Part shown: positions 35,201 through 44,007 of the stretch, in pieces
Layout of the letters: every line of letters starts with the position of its first letter
Position numbering within the stretch: position 1 is the stretch's first letter
Assembly (NCBI GenBank): GCA_016630955.3
Contig: CM049985.1
Location: 496,001-560,000, forward strand
Length of the DNA: 64,000 nt
Origin: Didymella arachidicola
Taxonomy: Eukaryota; Ascomycota; Dothideomycetes; Pleosporales; Didymellaceae
Reading direction: 5' to 3'
Made by a program: the position numbers and the translations under genes
The notes under the pieces: generated by a model
The model's database searches: none
What the model saw: only the letters and a program-made list of their open reading frames with translations
Told to the model about the DNA's origin: nothing

Positions 35201-35619
35201 TGGTCTTTGTACGTTGGTCTGTATGGAACTCACTCGATGCTCGCACCACCAACCATGCGCCGCTCGCTACATTTACAGCCAAGCTTAACAGCCTTCAGCA
35301 AGGCTACCGTCACCTGCCGCTGTTCGACAGCAACGGCGAGCAGTACCTGTTCTCAACCCTGTTCTGTCAGATCAAGAAGCAGGACATTGTCGACGCTCCG
35401 GAGCAAGTATTGGAGCGCACAGGCTCGCGCAGGTCGTCTATCGAACCCGCCAGCCCTTCCATCGAGGCCATCAACGCCAATCCGAAGCGCAACTTTGTAA
35501 GGCGCCTAATCAGCCGAGCTCCCAGCGCGGGAAGCAGGCGCAAAGAGGAGCGAATCACTAGTGAATCCCGCGAGTCAGATCTAGACTTGATCAGTCGCTC
35601 CAGCACGTTTGAGCGATGA
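32263..35619 (+). CDS. plc1: Phosphoinositide-specific phospholipase C
   Basis: Intronless 1118-aa frame starting MSYLNDSFTRPRMPSPSPSF. Order: disordered Ser/Pro N-terminus, PH-like region (about 200-310), EF-hand-like region with DKADTLNTGRLSQTQFLYF (about 365-385), then the catalytic X box with SCSHNTYLLG (His507), CIEIDCWDG and VVMHGRT (His552). A Ser-rich linker follows, then the Y box (RLLGDLGVYTKGYKFTDFTS, LMRVYPHAFRINSSNFDPLK, FWRRGVQMAALNWQTYDLGQ) and a C2 domain (VKIISAQQLPRPRG..NPYVEFEM). Both catalytic histidines are present. The enzyme hydrolyses PIP2 to IP3 and diacylglycerol at membranes, with Ca2+ dependence expected from the EF/C2 modules. The length is typical of filamentous fungal delta-type PLCs. 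Confidence 0.97.
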   Translation: MSYLNDSFTRPRMPSPSPSFRKMTAAISIPGSRSSPASTPSYLNASLQSTPEGLVPIMSSSLPAVPSYSLPESLLPPPMTAAPTSSPSAMAEALSKGPGLIRRVSRGAQGIPNRFRRNNSQAHRDRSQGPVIMRRRSDSRTAADGEACISDFDAFEEEEAIDDVYGEPINALGISSTQPSVSSIPDSAVVAPVRNYRLEQGTVLKKITKKEKKEINLRLDLESAKVFWDPSRPSKCFYIDDVREIRSGLEAKHYREEVGLSEAWAPYWFTIVYTDTSRTKGRIRTMHLIAPDIGVFNMWTETLESVSRNRIDMMAGLLGFADKSAKLVWQREMKKRSNGIEAPDSLDFPSTIELCRSLHINCTEATLRIYFDKADTLNTGRLSQTQFLYFVRRLKERKDIKQIYKSFQSGSKVEMDKATFFSFLQHEQGIDVAEDVDYWSNTFEKFARSTKTKQTPAEGGEIPLPLTMSFPAFQTFLTSPANSVIKPVDKDLQLSRPLNEYFISCSHNTYLLGRQVAGESSTEAYITALQKGCRCIEIDCWDGNDGRPVVMHGRTLTSSISFQDTIKVVNKYAFVESQYPLILSLEVHCTSEQQSWMVKMMIDEFGDKLVLKPLDLNSQTLPSPEELKNRVLIKVKAASEELDAKALTNELTTRRRERSFSSPWSRPIQLNDAVIPNSPLISSPPSMSPPERSNMFWASPRTSTTSTNNTVPTSALVSSAEDSDSPQVTAAEERKKQPKKSKTSNITRLLGDLGVYTKGYKFTDFTSSDAQMYNHIFSINERAFEKMTKPGSREKHLLEAHNMRCLMRVYPHAFRINSSNFDPLKFWRRGVQMAALNWQTYDLGQQLNEAMFASGNDRTGYVLKPADLRLEQTPTQGHSKAPKKEVKFAVKIISAQQLPRPRGLAQDANINPYVEFEMYSAEDNGANAVGVGGQDASARNGHSGIGNPLRKRTRIVEGNGYNPVFDSELQLTVRTRFPSLVFVRWSVWNSLDARTTNHAPLATFTAKLNSLQQGYRHLPLFDSNGEQYLFSTLFCQIKKQDIVDAPEQVLERTGSRRSSIEPASPSIEAINANPKRNFVRRLISRAPSAGSRRKEERITSESRESDLDLISRSSTFER

Positions 35620-38600
35620 TAGGCGCCTGGAGATGTACCCCGCCTGGCTGACGACGACGTCCACGTACGACATCGAAGACTGTATACACACGTCACCACC
35701 CCTGGGAGCAGTTGTTCTGTCATCCTTATCTCATTGTCAAAATTCATTTTCTGGTGTCCATCGGCGTTTCAGACTCACGCAGGTCTTGTCGTGCCCAACC
35801 CACGACAGTAGCCGCCGCATCTTGTTCTCATCTACTTTTCTCGGATGGAATGCCCATATCGAGTCACCGACGCCGCACACACATCGCCTATTCACGCGAT
35901 GTTACCGACGCGCATTTGCAAATTGCGGTTGGCGAAACAAGCAAGCCCTTGACCCTGAGCTTTAGTCTCTTCTGATCCGTTGACACGACGGTCTTTGTTT
36001 GCTTTACTTTGCGTTCCATATATACCCTTTTCGTTCCTCCATTCGGTTTGCATTAGCTTTGGCGCAGGGTCATACAGGAGCTTGCTAGTGAGCCCGCGGC
36101 GACGGCACTCGAGCAATACTTTGGCGATATCCCTAGATTTGATTTCCCTTCTCGAGCTTCACTGCTCCGTCATTCGGACACCCTGTTGTATTCTCATTGT
36201 CTCCTTTGTCCACTACCGTACATTGACGCAGCTACGACTCCACTTTCGATTCCAATCTGCATGCTCATTTACCCGTGGCTTGCGTTCGGAGAGCAGTCAG
36301 CAGGTTGTTTAATCAGCACGGTGGACTATCTGCCGATCGTCGCTTCTTCATCTTCGGGAAACCAATCCACTTTGGTGCGCATGCATGCAGGACTTCTCTA
36401 CAATGCGGCAGACAATACCTTTCACTTCGACTAGAGCCGGGCCGGCCTGGCTGGACTGGGTGCGAAATGGACGTTGGAGAATGCACTTCTCGGCCCTTTG
36501 AGCATTTACGATGACTTTCACTTCAAGGAGGGGCACGCATAGGATAGAAAGGAATGGATGATTTCAGCTACGTAACAGCTGTCAATATAGAAATGATACC
36601 TCAGGCTTCTTCACGAATGCCGTTCTTTCAAATCTCCGCTTTCTCCACCGTTGTGCATTGCATTGCGTCGCCACGGTCTGCAAATCGACATGCGACCTTG
36701 GCGGCCACCTTCCGATTCTCGACATCTGCCGAGATATTGGCCGTGATCTTCATCAGACTTTTCCCGTCGGCGGGACATGAGTGGTATGCACGTTCTCGAG
36801 CAGGTGCAGCCGTTGCATCGGACACCAAAAATTGACATTGACGTGTCTAGCTTCCATTGCTCCTGGCCTAGTATTTCACGCGCACAACTGCCACTCTGCC
36901 AGCACACAGCACTAGCAGTCGCGCCGAAAGGCTATTGATTAAAGGCAGCAGCCATCCACGATGCAGCCCTCACATCGATTCATTGCAATCAACGTTTGCC
37001 GAAAGCAACATCAGAGATGGCAAGACCACCGAGGATTGTCCGTGGCAACCTGTTCCGTGCAGCTGGTTTCGAGCGGGAACCGTTGCGGGGAAACACTCTG
37101 GACGCACAAGGGGCGGGTTCTCCGCAAGCCACGCGCAAGCGGCGCTTGGCGAGCTGATGTTGTTGGTGTGTGCCTTGTTGCCTAGAAATTGTTCCCTCCC
37201 GTGTGTGGGTAATGATTCAGTATCATGCTCGGGCTATCAATCTGCATATTGTACAAGGTGGATAGAACGGCTCGCATATGCTCGCAGCGTTTTTCGGCTG
37301 TGCTTGTGTAACGGGACTTACGGAAGTGAGGCTTCCAGGGCGTAGTGCATGCATGGCTGTCGTGTTCATTGAGTGATGCGGAGGTCAAGCGCCCTGGTTC
37401 TTGCAGATTGCCCCACGCGTTGAAGATCAAGGTTGCTGCATGTCGCACATTATGCAAGTGCTTTTTCGGATAGCGTCACATTTCCAAGCTTCTTTGATGC
37501 AATTTCTCTCACTAGCATAAGGTTTCGACACGAGGTTGGGGTGGTCAGAGACCTACTGCATGCAAGCCTGTTCTCCCGCAATGGTGCCATCTGCAGGATG
37601 TGCAGGCACGAGCCGCTGATCTGGAACTGCTGAGCCCCACGATAGTCTCAGGCAACCGCGGAAGTGGTGAGGGATATGTTTGGTCGGCGGTAGTTGTTGG
37701 CTGGGAGATGGTACCGGTTCACATACTCACAGCAGCCGTTGGCGTGTGGAGCATCATTTGCAGCCGAGCATTACTCAACGACCCCACCGGATTTTCTTGG
37801 GTTCAAACATCGTCGATACTTGCCCAGCACTGTCGTCTTGGATTTGTTGCCGCAACTTCCTCGGGTTTGTACACCGCGGCTGACAATGCGTATGTTTGCA
37901 AGCGGTCCACACTAGATGAGATCGTGCCACGCTGTGATCGGTGAGGACGAACGGTGAACCGAGCTCGTCAAATGTAGTCTGCGGCTGCTAAGGGTAATAT
38001 TGGCAAGGACATGAGCGGTTCGGGAACATGTGTGTCGAGCTATGCAAAAGAGGGCAAGGATAGCCTCCTTCAGTAGAAGTCACAATGTTCTGAATTCTCA
38101 CTGAGTAAGGATGTCAGGTCATCATAGGCTTCCTGTGACCGCGCCTTACCCGCAGCTTGCGTAATCTGAGAAGAAGCAAAGATGCTGTGAGCTCTGCGAA
38201 GCATGCTTCGGAGCAATATGTGCCCCGTCGCGTAAATTTTTTCGAGTTGTACACTGATTGTGAGCACAAAGAGAGCGCTCCATGGCAAGGTCGACCAGCA
38301 TTCGTCTGCACAACCACAGTACACCCGCGGTCTGTGATAGGTCGCGCGACTCGATGTTAGAAGAAGATACGTCGCAGGCAGTTCCTCAGATCGTCTATCG
38401 CAGTGCGCTAAGCTGCGCATGTGGGGGACACTGGCTAAGACCTCCATATGCGAATACAGATGCGTGCGTTCTGCAACAAGTGAAGTGATCAGCAGATCGC
38501 ACCATGTACTCTGCATAATATGCCTCTGCTGTACAGGCCATAAGCTGAAGGAAGAGTGCATGACTAACTGTGGTGCATCTTCGCTGCTATTCGTTCGTCA

Positions 38601-39436
38601 CTTTCTCAAAATTCGCACATTGCCCCGGCTGACGTCCCTGAGCTGACCATGCAATGCTTTGTCACGAACTCGCATTCGTTCGCAGCATGCCATGAGCCGC
38701 GATGCAATGCAAGGTGACAACCCACATTTGCGACAGGATTCCTTGGTCAATGACCGAGATCCTTTGGGGTTTTGGCTACTCAAAGCGATGCTCGATTTAC
38801 AGAGCGTATCGTGTCACGGTCGTGTTGTCAGCACGAGGCTGCAGTGGGCAACAATTATATGTCGAAGCCGCGTTTGGCGCCAGAAAATCCCAGCCGGTCG
38901 ATGGCTTGCAACACATTTCCTGTGGCTCCACCATTCGTCGCAGAGTAGTGCTCGCATAGTTACACAACATAGACCCCCCCCCACTCTGCTCTTGCATCCG
39001 CAATGATCGACCGGGATTTCCCGTGCGCAAAAGTCGTGTCTTCACTTGCAGTTGCGAGCCACAGGCTGGAGTCAGTCCGATTAGTCTCATATGATATATC
39101 CGACCTCGACTTTCGCGATGCATGTAGGGGTCATGCACGCTTAGCGGCTGTGCGCAGCTGATGGTAAGCCGTAACTGCGATGGATACAGCTAACAGACGT
39201 AGTCTGATTCCATGGTTCGACGTGTTGTTGCAGATGATGATTGGAGATTCAGCAGGCTCAACTGCAGACAAAGTATAAGCGAACGCGGGCAAGCTAATGA
39301 CGAGTGGCCATGGTGCGATGATGATAGAAACCGTTCCCCCGTTGACGGTCGTCGCGCACAGGCCGCCAACGCTCGCGAAAAAAAAAAACACCTCGCCAGC
39401 CCGCAACATTCAAACATGAAAGCACTGCAGAAGGGC
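35620..39436. other. Gene-poor interval
   Basis: About 3.8 kb between PLC and the tRNA gene. The longest frames (for example 36935-37345 plus, 38070-38561 minus) have no motif and shadow each other. There is an A-run (A10) near 39380 and a C-run near 38975. Nothing else is supportable. Confidence 0.45.
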
Positions 39437-39441
39437 AAAAA
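39437..39441 (-). terminator. RNA polymerase III T-run terminator
   Basis: Five consecutive T on the minus strand, 8 nt past the tRNA 3' end: the standard Pol III stop signal. Confidence 0.75.
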
Positions 39442-39449
39442 CAACGCAT

Positions 39450-39535
39450 CTCTCCGACGGGGAATCGAACCCCGGCCTCCTGCGAGCTGTCCGGTGGATG
39501 ACAAGCAGAAATACTGACCACTATACTATCGAAGA
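39450..39535 (-). tRNA. tD(GUC): tRNA-Asp (anticodon GTC) with 14-nt intron
   Basis: The acceptor stem TCTTCGA pairs with TCGGAGA, followed by discriminator G. The A box (TAGTATAGTGGTCAGTA) and B box (GGTTCGATTCC) are present. The anticodon stem is TCTGC/GCAGG with loop TTGTCA..C, giving anticodon GTC. An intron of 14 nt (39498-39485, TCCACCGGACAGCT) sits after position 37, the canonical site. It contains GAC, which can pair with the anticodon as in pre-tRNA structures. The mature tRNA would be 72 nt before CCA addition. Confidence 0.93.
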
Positions 39536-39796
39536 TATCCAACTTTGAGTTGGGAAGAGATATCACGTGATTGATGAAGAAACGGCAAATGTCTACGATA
39601 TAGATACTTATTCAAAACTTGCACTCAGCCCAGGAGTAACACGATCCAAATGGTGCAGCGGGATCTTACGTCTTGTTGGGAGACCAACTCTCAGCTCAAG
39701 GATCGAGTCTGTCCCTCAAGAAACTCTTCCCGTTTATACACCTCCATTAACCTGGAGGCAGGACTGAGCAACCTGTATCTTAAATCAAGGGAGATA

Positions 39797-41609
39797 ACGT
39801 ATTTTACAAGCGAGTCGGCCACCCCACCAACTTTAAGCACCTCTATAGGCTTACAACTCAACAACGCAATAGTATAATATATAGAGATTTACAGAGGAGA
39901 TTATGTAGTAGCTACAGCTTCTTTTTTGCATGTACGTGAGTTGTGCCCAGTCTCCCTACACGTCTTACAGCGCGCTAGAGCCTGGCGGCTAAGGCCTGAT
40001 CGCTCTCCTCCCTGACGCTCCTCACGGGCAAGCTGCTGATCAGCCTCACGTTGAGCAAGTATATCCTCTCCAGCCCCCTTTGTTAACACACCTCGCTTCT
40101 GTATACGCTTTTTCTTGCGCTCCCTACGCTTTGACGCTGCCTTGTTAGCCCTCTCAAGGCTAGCAATCCTTTCCTTCATCAGCTCAGCTGAGAGAATCAT
40201 TATCTCAGCTCCCTTCTTAAGCTGGTCTATCTTCTCAATAATAGAGGCTGGTGACGAGCTCTTGTGCTGGCGTCCGCGCTCACAAATTAGGCTTGATTGA
40301 GCCTCAAGCTCGCGTGCGTTGCTTGGAGTACGAGCCTCCCAGAGAGCCTCCGTGAGAGCAGCTGGTGGAGTAGGTGTACGTAGCTGTACGTCTAGCTTTG
40401 AGAGGACAGCCTCTGGCTGATAAGGTACTAGACCTGCTCCCCAGAAGGCTGAGCAGATATTGACTGGTGTAAACGATCGATCAAACGCTGCCTTAAACGC
40501 AGGCAGAAACTCAAGCTTAGTGATGTGGTTAATGTGGTTGCGCATCAGGCTCTCTACCTCACGACTGTAGGCGCGCTTCAACGGGGAGAAGCAGCCAACG
40601 TCAAGAGGCTGGAGTAGGTGAGAGGAGTGAGGAGGCATACAGAGCGTGTAGATGTTGTACTCCTTACAGAGGTCCTGGAATTCAAGAGATTGGTGACTCT
40701 CGTGGCCGTCAAGGATAAGTAGGCGACGCGCTCCTACTGCACGAACCTTGGTGTGAGCATTAAAGTGCTTCAGCCACTCTACCCCAAGCTCGTTATTTGT
40801 CCAGCCGTCGTCGCTTACTGCGATTGCCCAGTCGCGTGGGATCTCTGCCTCCCCGTACCAGGCAGAGAGGTGGTACTTGCCAGCAAAGATAAGGAATGGT
40901 GGGACTGACCAGCCAGCAGCGTTGATCGCAGCAATCACTGTCGCCCACTCACGATCACCTGGCTGGACAGTCTTTGGCCTGCCTCTCCTCTCTGCTCCTG
41001 TTACAACAAGCTGCGTTGTAATCTTGCCCATCATAAAGCCAGCCTCGTCAAAGTTGTAGACGTCTTCATCGCAGATACCGTACTTGGCCTTCGTCTGCTT
41101 AACCAGCTCAAACCAGCCTCTGATTAGGACTGGATCCTCACAGAGAGCCCTCTGCCTGTCGTACGCTCGATTAAAACGCGTTGTAAGGCTATCTGTACGC
41201 TTAACAAAGTTGCGCGGCCAGTGGACGCCAATCTGATTAGCACCGCGTGCAGCCAGCAGTCTATTAGCCATATCACGTATAGTTGCGTACGTAGGCGCAA
41301 AGTCACGTGAATCTAGCTCAATTATGTAGCTAGTAATTACCTCCTCTTCTACTATAGTAAGCTTCTTTAAGTTGGGCTGGCAATCGCGTCGGGCAAGCTT
41401 TCCAGCGTGTCGATCGTTTAGCGTTGACTTTGGGACTCCGTACGTAGAGGCAGCGCGTCTAGAGCTTTTCGACTGCTGGCTATCAATAGCTACAGATGCA
41501 AGAACAATATCAGATTCATTGTAAGATAGTTGAGCACGTGGTGGTGGAGCCATAGTGATCAGAAGTGGGTGTATTGATCAAAGTTGGTGGGGTGGCCGAC
41601 TCGCTTGTA
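39797..41609 (-). mobile_element. Pogo/Fot1-type element A (right end displaced to 47888-47914)
   Basis: The inner 28-bp terminal repeat CAAGCGAGTCGGCCACCCCA.. at 39807-39834 is perfectly inverted at 41580-41607. The outermost 25 bp of the right end now lies at 47890-47914, because MITE B inserted at the TA at 41608-41609. The right repeat holds two copies of the ACAA(G/C)CGAGTCGGCCA motif; the left holds one. An alternative reading is a shorter TA-flanked element 39807-41607 ending in CAAG. Confidence 0.75.
39901..41553 (-). CDS. Pogo/Fot1-family DDE transposase (element A), intact
   Basis: Open 550-aa frame with ATG at 41553. The N-terminal helix-turn-helix (SKSSRRAASTYGVPKSTLND) is psq-type, followed by a CENP-B-type HTH region (ITSYIIELDSRDFAPTYATI..HWPRNFVKR). 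The DDE_1 catalytic core has Asp at about 169 (YNFDEAGF), 282 (LLILDGHESH) and 318 (HLLQPLDVGCF). A basic C-terminal stretch ends in a CCHC zinc knuckle (CKTCRETGHNSRTC). It would cut and paste the element at TA targets. There are no internal stops, so the enzyme may be functional, but the element's right terminal repeat is interrupted by the nested insertions. Confidence 0.93.
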   Translation of the reverse strand: MAPPPRAQLSYNESDIVLASVAIDSQQSKSSRRAASTYGVPKSTLNDRHAGKLARRDCQPNLKKLTIVEEEVITSYIIELDSRDFAPTYATIRDMANRLLAARGANQIGVHWPRNFVKRTDSLTTRFNRAYDRQRALCEDPVLIRGWFELVKQTKAKYGICDEDVYNFDEAGFMMGKITTQLVVTGAERRGRPKTVQPGDREWATVIAAINAAGWSVPPFLIFAGKYHLSAWYGEAEIPRDWAIAVSDDGWTNNELGVEWLKHFNAHTKVRAVGARRLLILDGHESHQSLEFQDLCKEYNIYTLCMPPHSSHLLQPLDVGCFSPLKRAYSREVESLMRNHINHITKLEFLPAFKAAFDRSFTPVNICSAFWGAGLVPYQPEAVLSKLDVQLRTPTPPAALTEALWEARTPSNARELEAQSSLICERGRQHKSSSPASIIEKIDQLKKGAEIMILSAELMKERIASLERANKAASKRRERKKKRIQKRGVLTKGAGEDILAQREADQQLAREERQGGERSGLSRQALARCKTCRETGHNSRTCKKEAVATT

Positions 41610-41634
41610 CCGTGTCTGTGCGCGTGATGCGCGG

Positions 41635-42104
41635 TGTTGAAGTCGTACTTTAAGCAAAGCTCGTAAGCACTAATTCTATTGGTTCTCAGGGATGAGTACG
41701 GTAACAGGAAGCCGAAGGGGTTGGGTTGCAGTGAGGTGTACAGATACGATCTGTCAGTCTCGAAAGCAGGGTAACGATGAGTAGTATAGAGTAGACTGTC
41801 TAGCTCGAAGGTTGGGTTTGAGATCCAAAGACAAACTTGATAACTTAGGTTCAACACACACTATAAGAGTAGTGTTCCTACATACTATATACTTAAGTAG
41901 GAGAGCTATGTTATCCCTTAATGCATATTGTTCCCTCGTAACTTGGGATGCATTGTCCTCCCGGGATGTAGTGGCATCCTTCAATCCTTGGGATGACGCT
42001 TCTTGGCGGGATGTCCTGTGCAGATCACGTGACACGTGACACGCTGTTACCCAAGCGCTGCCCCGCTTCCTATTAGTACCTTGTTTCTTCTAGAGATCGT
42101 AACA
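41635..42104. mobile_element. Solo LTR C (470 bp) of an LTR retrotransposon
   Basis: The sequence begins TGTTGAAGTC and ends ATCGTAACA, giving the TGTT..AACA termini of an LTR. It is flanked by the 5-bp target duplication CGCGG (41630-41634 and 42105-42109). There is no internal region or second LTR, so it is a recombination remnant. Size and termini suit Ty1/copia, but the superfamily is not provable from an LTR alone. Confidence 0.82.
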
Positions 42105-42135
42105 CGCGGATTCGCGTGATGCGCGGATTTTACTA

Positions 42136-43969
42136 ACGCTTTGTACGGCTGAATGGCGCACCCCACTGAAATGGCGCACCTTGCCAAGACCTCACTACTT
42201 TTAACCACCACCAACAATGTCGCAACAAATTAATCTTAAATTGCTTCCTTGTGGAGAGAGAATTGACCTTGCTATTAAAGCTATGAAATCAAACGCGAAT
42301 CTAAGCCAGCGACGCGCTGCTGCTGTCTACAACGTGCCTGAAACTACCCTTTGAAGGCAACGCGCCAAACCAGCTTCTCAACGCGTTGTCCACCCTAACG
42401 CGTGTAAGCTTACAAGGCAAGAAGAGGAGGTGCTTATTCAATACATAAGGAAGCTTAACGCGCGAGGCTTTGGCCCTACGCTTGCCTACGTGCGAGAGAT
42501 GGCTGATCAACTGCTGGCTGCTCGCAGTGCAGGCAAGGTTGGAGAACACTGGGTCTACCGGTTTATCAGACAGAAACCTGAGATCAAGTCTCAGATTTCT
42601 AGACTAAGGGATTACCGGAGAGTCCTGTGCAGCGATCTAGCTATTATCAGTCCCTGGTTTGACCTTGTACGCAATGTCAAAGCCAAGTACGGCATCCTAG
42701 ACCAAGATACCTACAACTTTAACAAGACTGGGTTCTAGATAGGCGTTAGAGGGTCAGTTAAGGTAGTAACTGCTTCTAAGAGACGTCTTGCACCACTCAG
42801 CGTCCAGCCTGGCGATCGTGAGTGGATAACTCTAATCGCTTGTATCAACGCGATGGGCTGGTCTATCCCACCCTTCTTTATCCTCAAAGCAAAGCACCAC
42901 GACAAGGCCTAGTACGTTAACAACCCAAAGGATTAGAGGATTAGGGTTAGCAAGAATAGCTGGACCTCGAATGAGCTTGGCCTTGCCTGGCTAAAGCACT
43001 TTATCCAGCATACAGAGGCTGCTACTGTAGGTAGCCATCGGCTGCTGATTATTGATGGCCACGAGAGCCATAAGTCACTCGAATTCCAAAACCTCTGCAA
43101 GGAAAGCAAGATTATTGCTCTCTGCATGCCTCCGCACGCCTCTCACATCCTGCAGCCACTTGACGTTGGGTGTTTTGCCCCCCTAAAGCAGGCGTATAAG
43201 AAGGAAATCAAAAGCTTGGCAGACAGTCACATCACCCATGTGGACAAAAAGACCTTCTTAGCAACGTTTTAACCAGTATACGACAAGGCTATATCAAAGA
43301 GCAACATTATATCAAGCTTTAAAGCAACTGGCTTGGTTCCACTTAACCCAGAGGTGGTGCTGTCAAGGCTTAAAGTCAAGCCTCGCACGCTAACACCGCC
43401 TCTACCAGGGCCTACTAACTAGCAACCTAAAACACCAACCAACGCGATTGAAATTAACAGCCAGACAACGCTAATAATCAAGAGGATAAGGGAACATAAG
43501 AGTTCCTCTCCTGGCTCAATTATTAAGATGGTTCTGCAGGTCAAAAGGGGGTCTGTAAAGAGGGACCATTCGCACACGCTGCTTGAGGCAAGGATAGCTA
43601 AGCTTGAGCAGGTAAATGAGGCTGCTTCTGAGCGTAAGAAGCGCAAAAAGAAGCGGATTCAGGAAGGCGGGACTCTCTCGCAGGCAGAGGCAGAGGAAAT
43701 ACTAAAGGAGATAGACGCTAAGGCTGAGGCACAAGAAGGTAGTGCGCAGGTAGGTAGCAGCAGTAAAAATAAACGTCGCTGTAAGACGTGCGGCAAGACT
43801 GGGCACAACAAGCGCACCTGCTAGAAAGATGTAGCAGAGATAGAGGATTAATCTAAGCCATCGCACGCCTGAATTGCTTGTTGTAGTGTTGAGATATTAA
43901 GGTGCAAAGGTGAATGTGCGACAAAGCGCGCCATTTCAGTAGGGTGCGCCATTCAGCCGTACAAAGCGT
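42136..43969 (+). mobile_element. Pogo/Fot1-type element D (1834 bp), degenerate
   Basis: Terminal repeats of about 42 bp begin ACGCTTTGTACGGCTGAATG, with one mismatch between ends, and contain a doubled AATGGCGCACC motif. TA target duplications are at 42134-42135 and 43970-43971. It is inserted in the left arm of MITE B. Confidence 0.9.
42217..43851 (+). pseudogene. Pogo transposase of element D, broken by stops
   Basis: From the ATG at 42217 (MSQQINLK) the frame is homologous throughout to the transposases of A and E: HTH region, YNFNKTGF at the first Asp (Asp changed to Asn), LLIIDGHESHKS, ILQPLDVGCFAPLK, and a zinc knuckle CKTCGKTGHNKRTC. At least seven in-frame stops interrupt it. Most are TAG, several at positions that are Trp in relatives (before YVNN, at KD-RIRV, at TN-QPKT); one is TGA, which could come from CGA. 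The loss of the first catalytic Asp also argues against activity. Confidence 0.9.
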
Positions 43970-44007
43970 TAGTAAAAATAGCAAAATCTAGAAACTTTAA
44001 AGCTATA

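Noticed and set aside
37249..37264. TACAAGGTGGATAG resembling a MITE end
   Set aside because: The match stops after about 10 bases and there is no partner end.
38070..38561. 163-codon minus-strand frame
   Set aside because: No recognisable motif, no supporting splice structure, and codon use resembles surrounding non-coding sequence.
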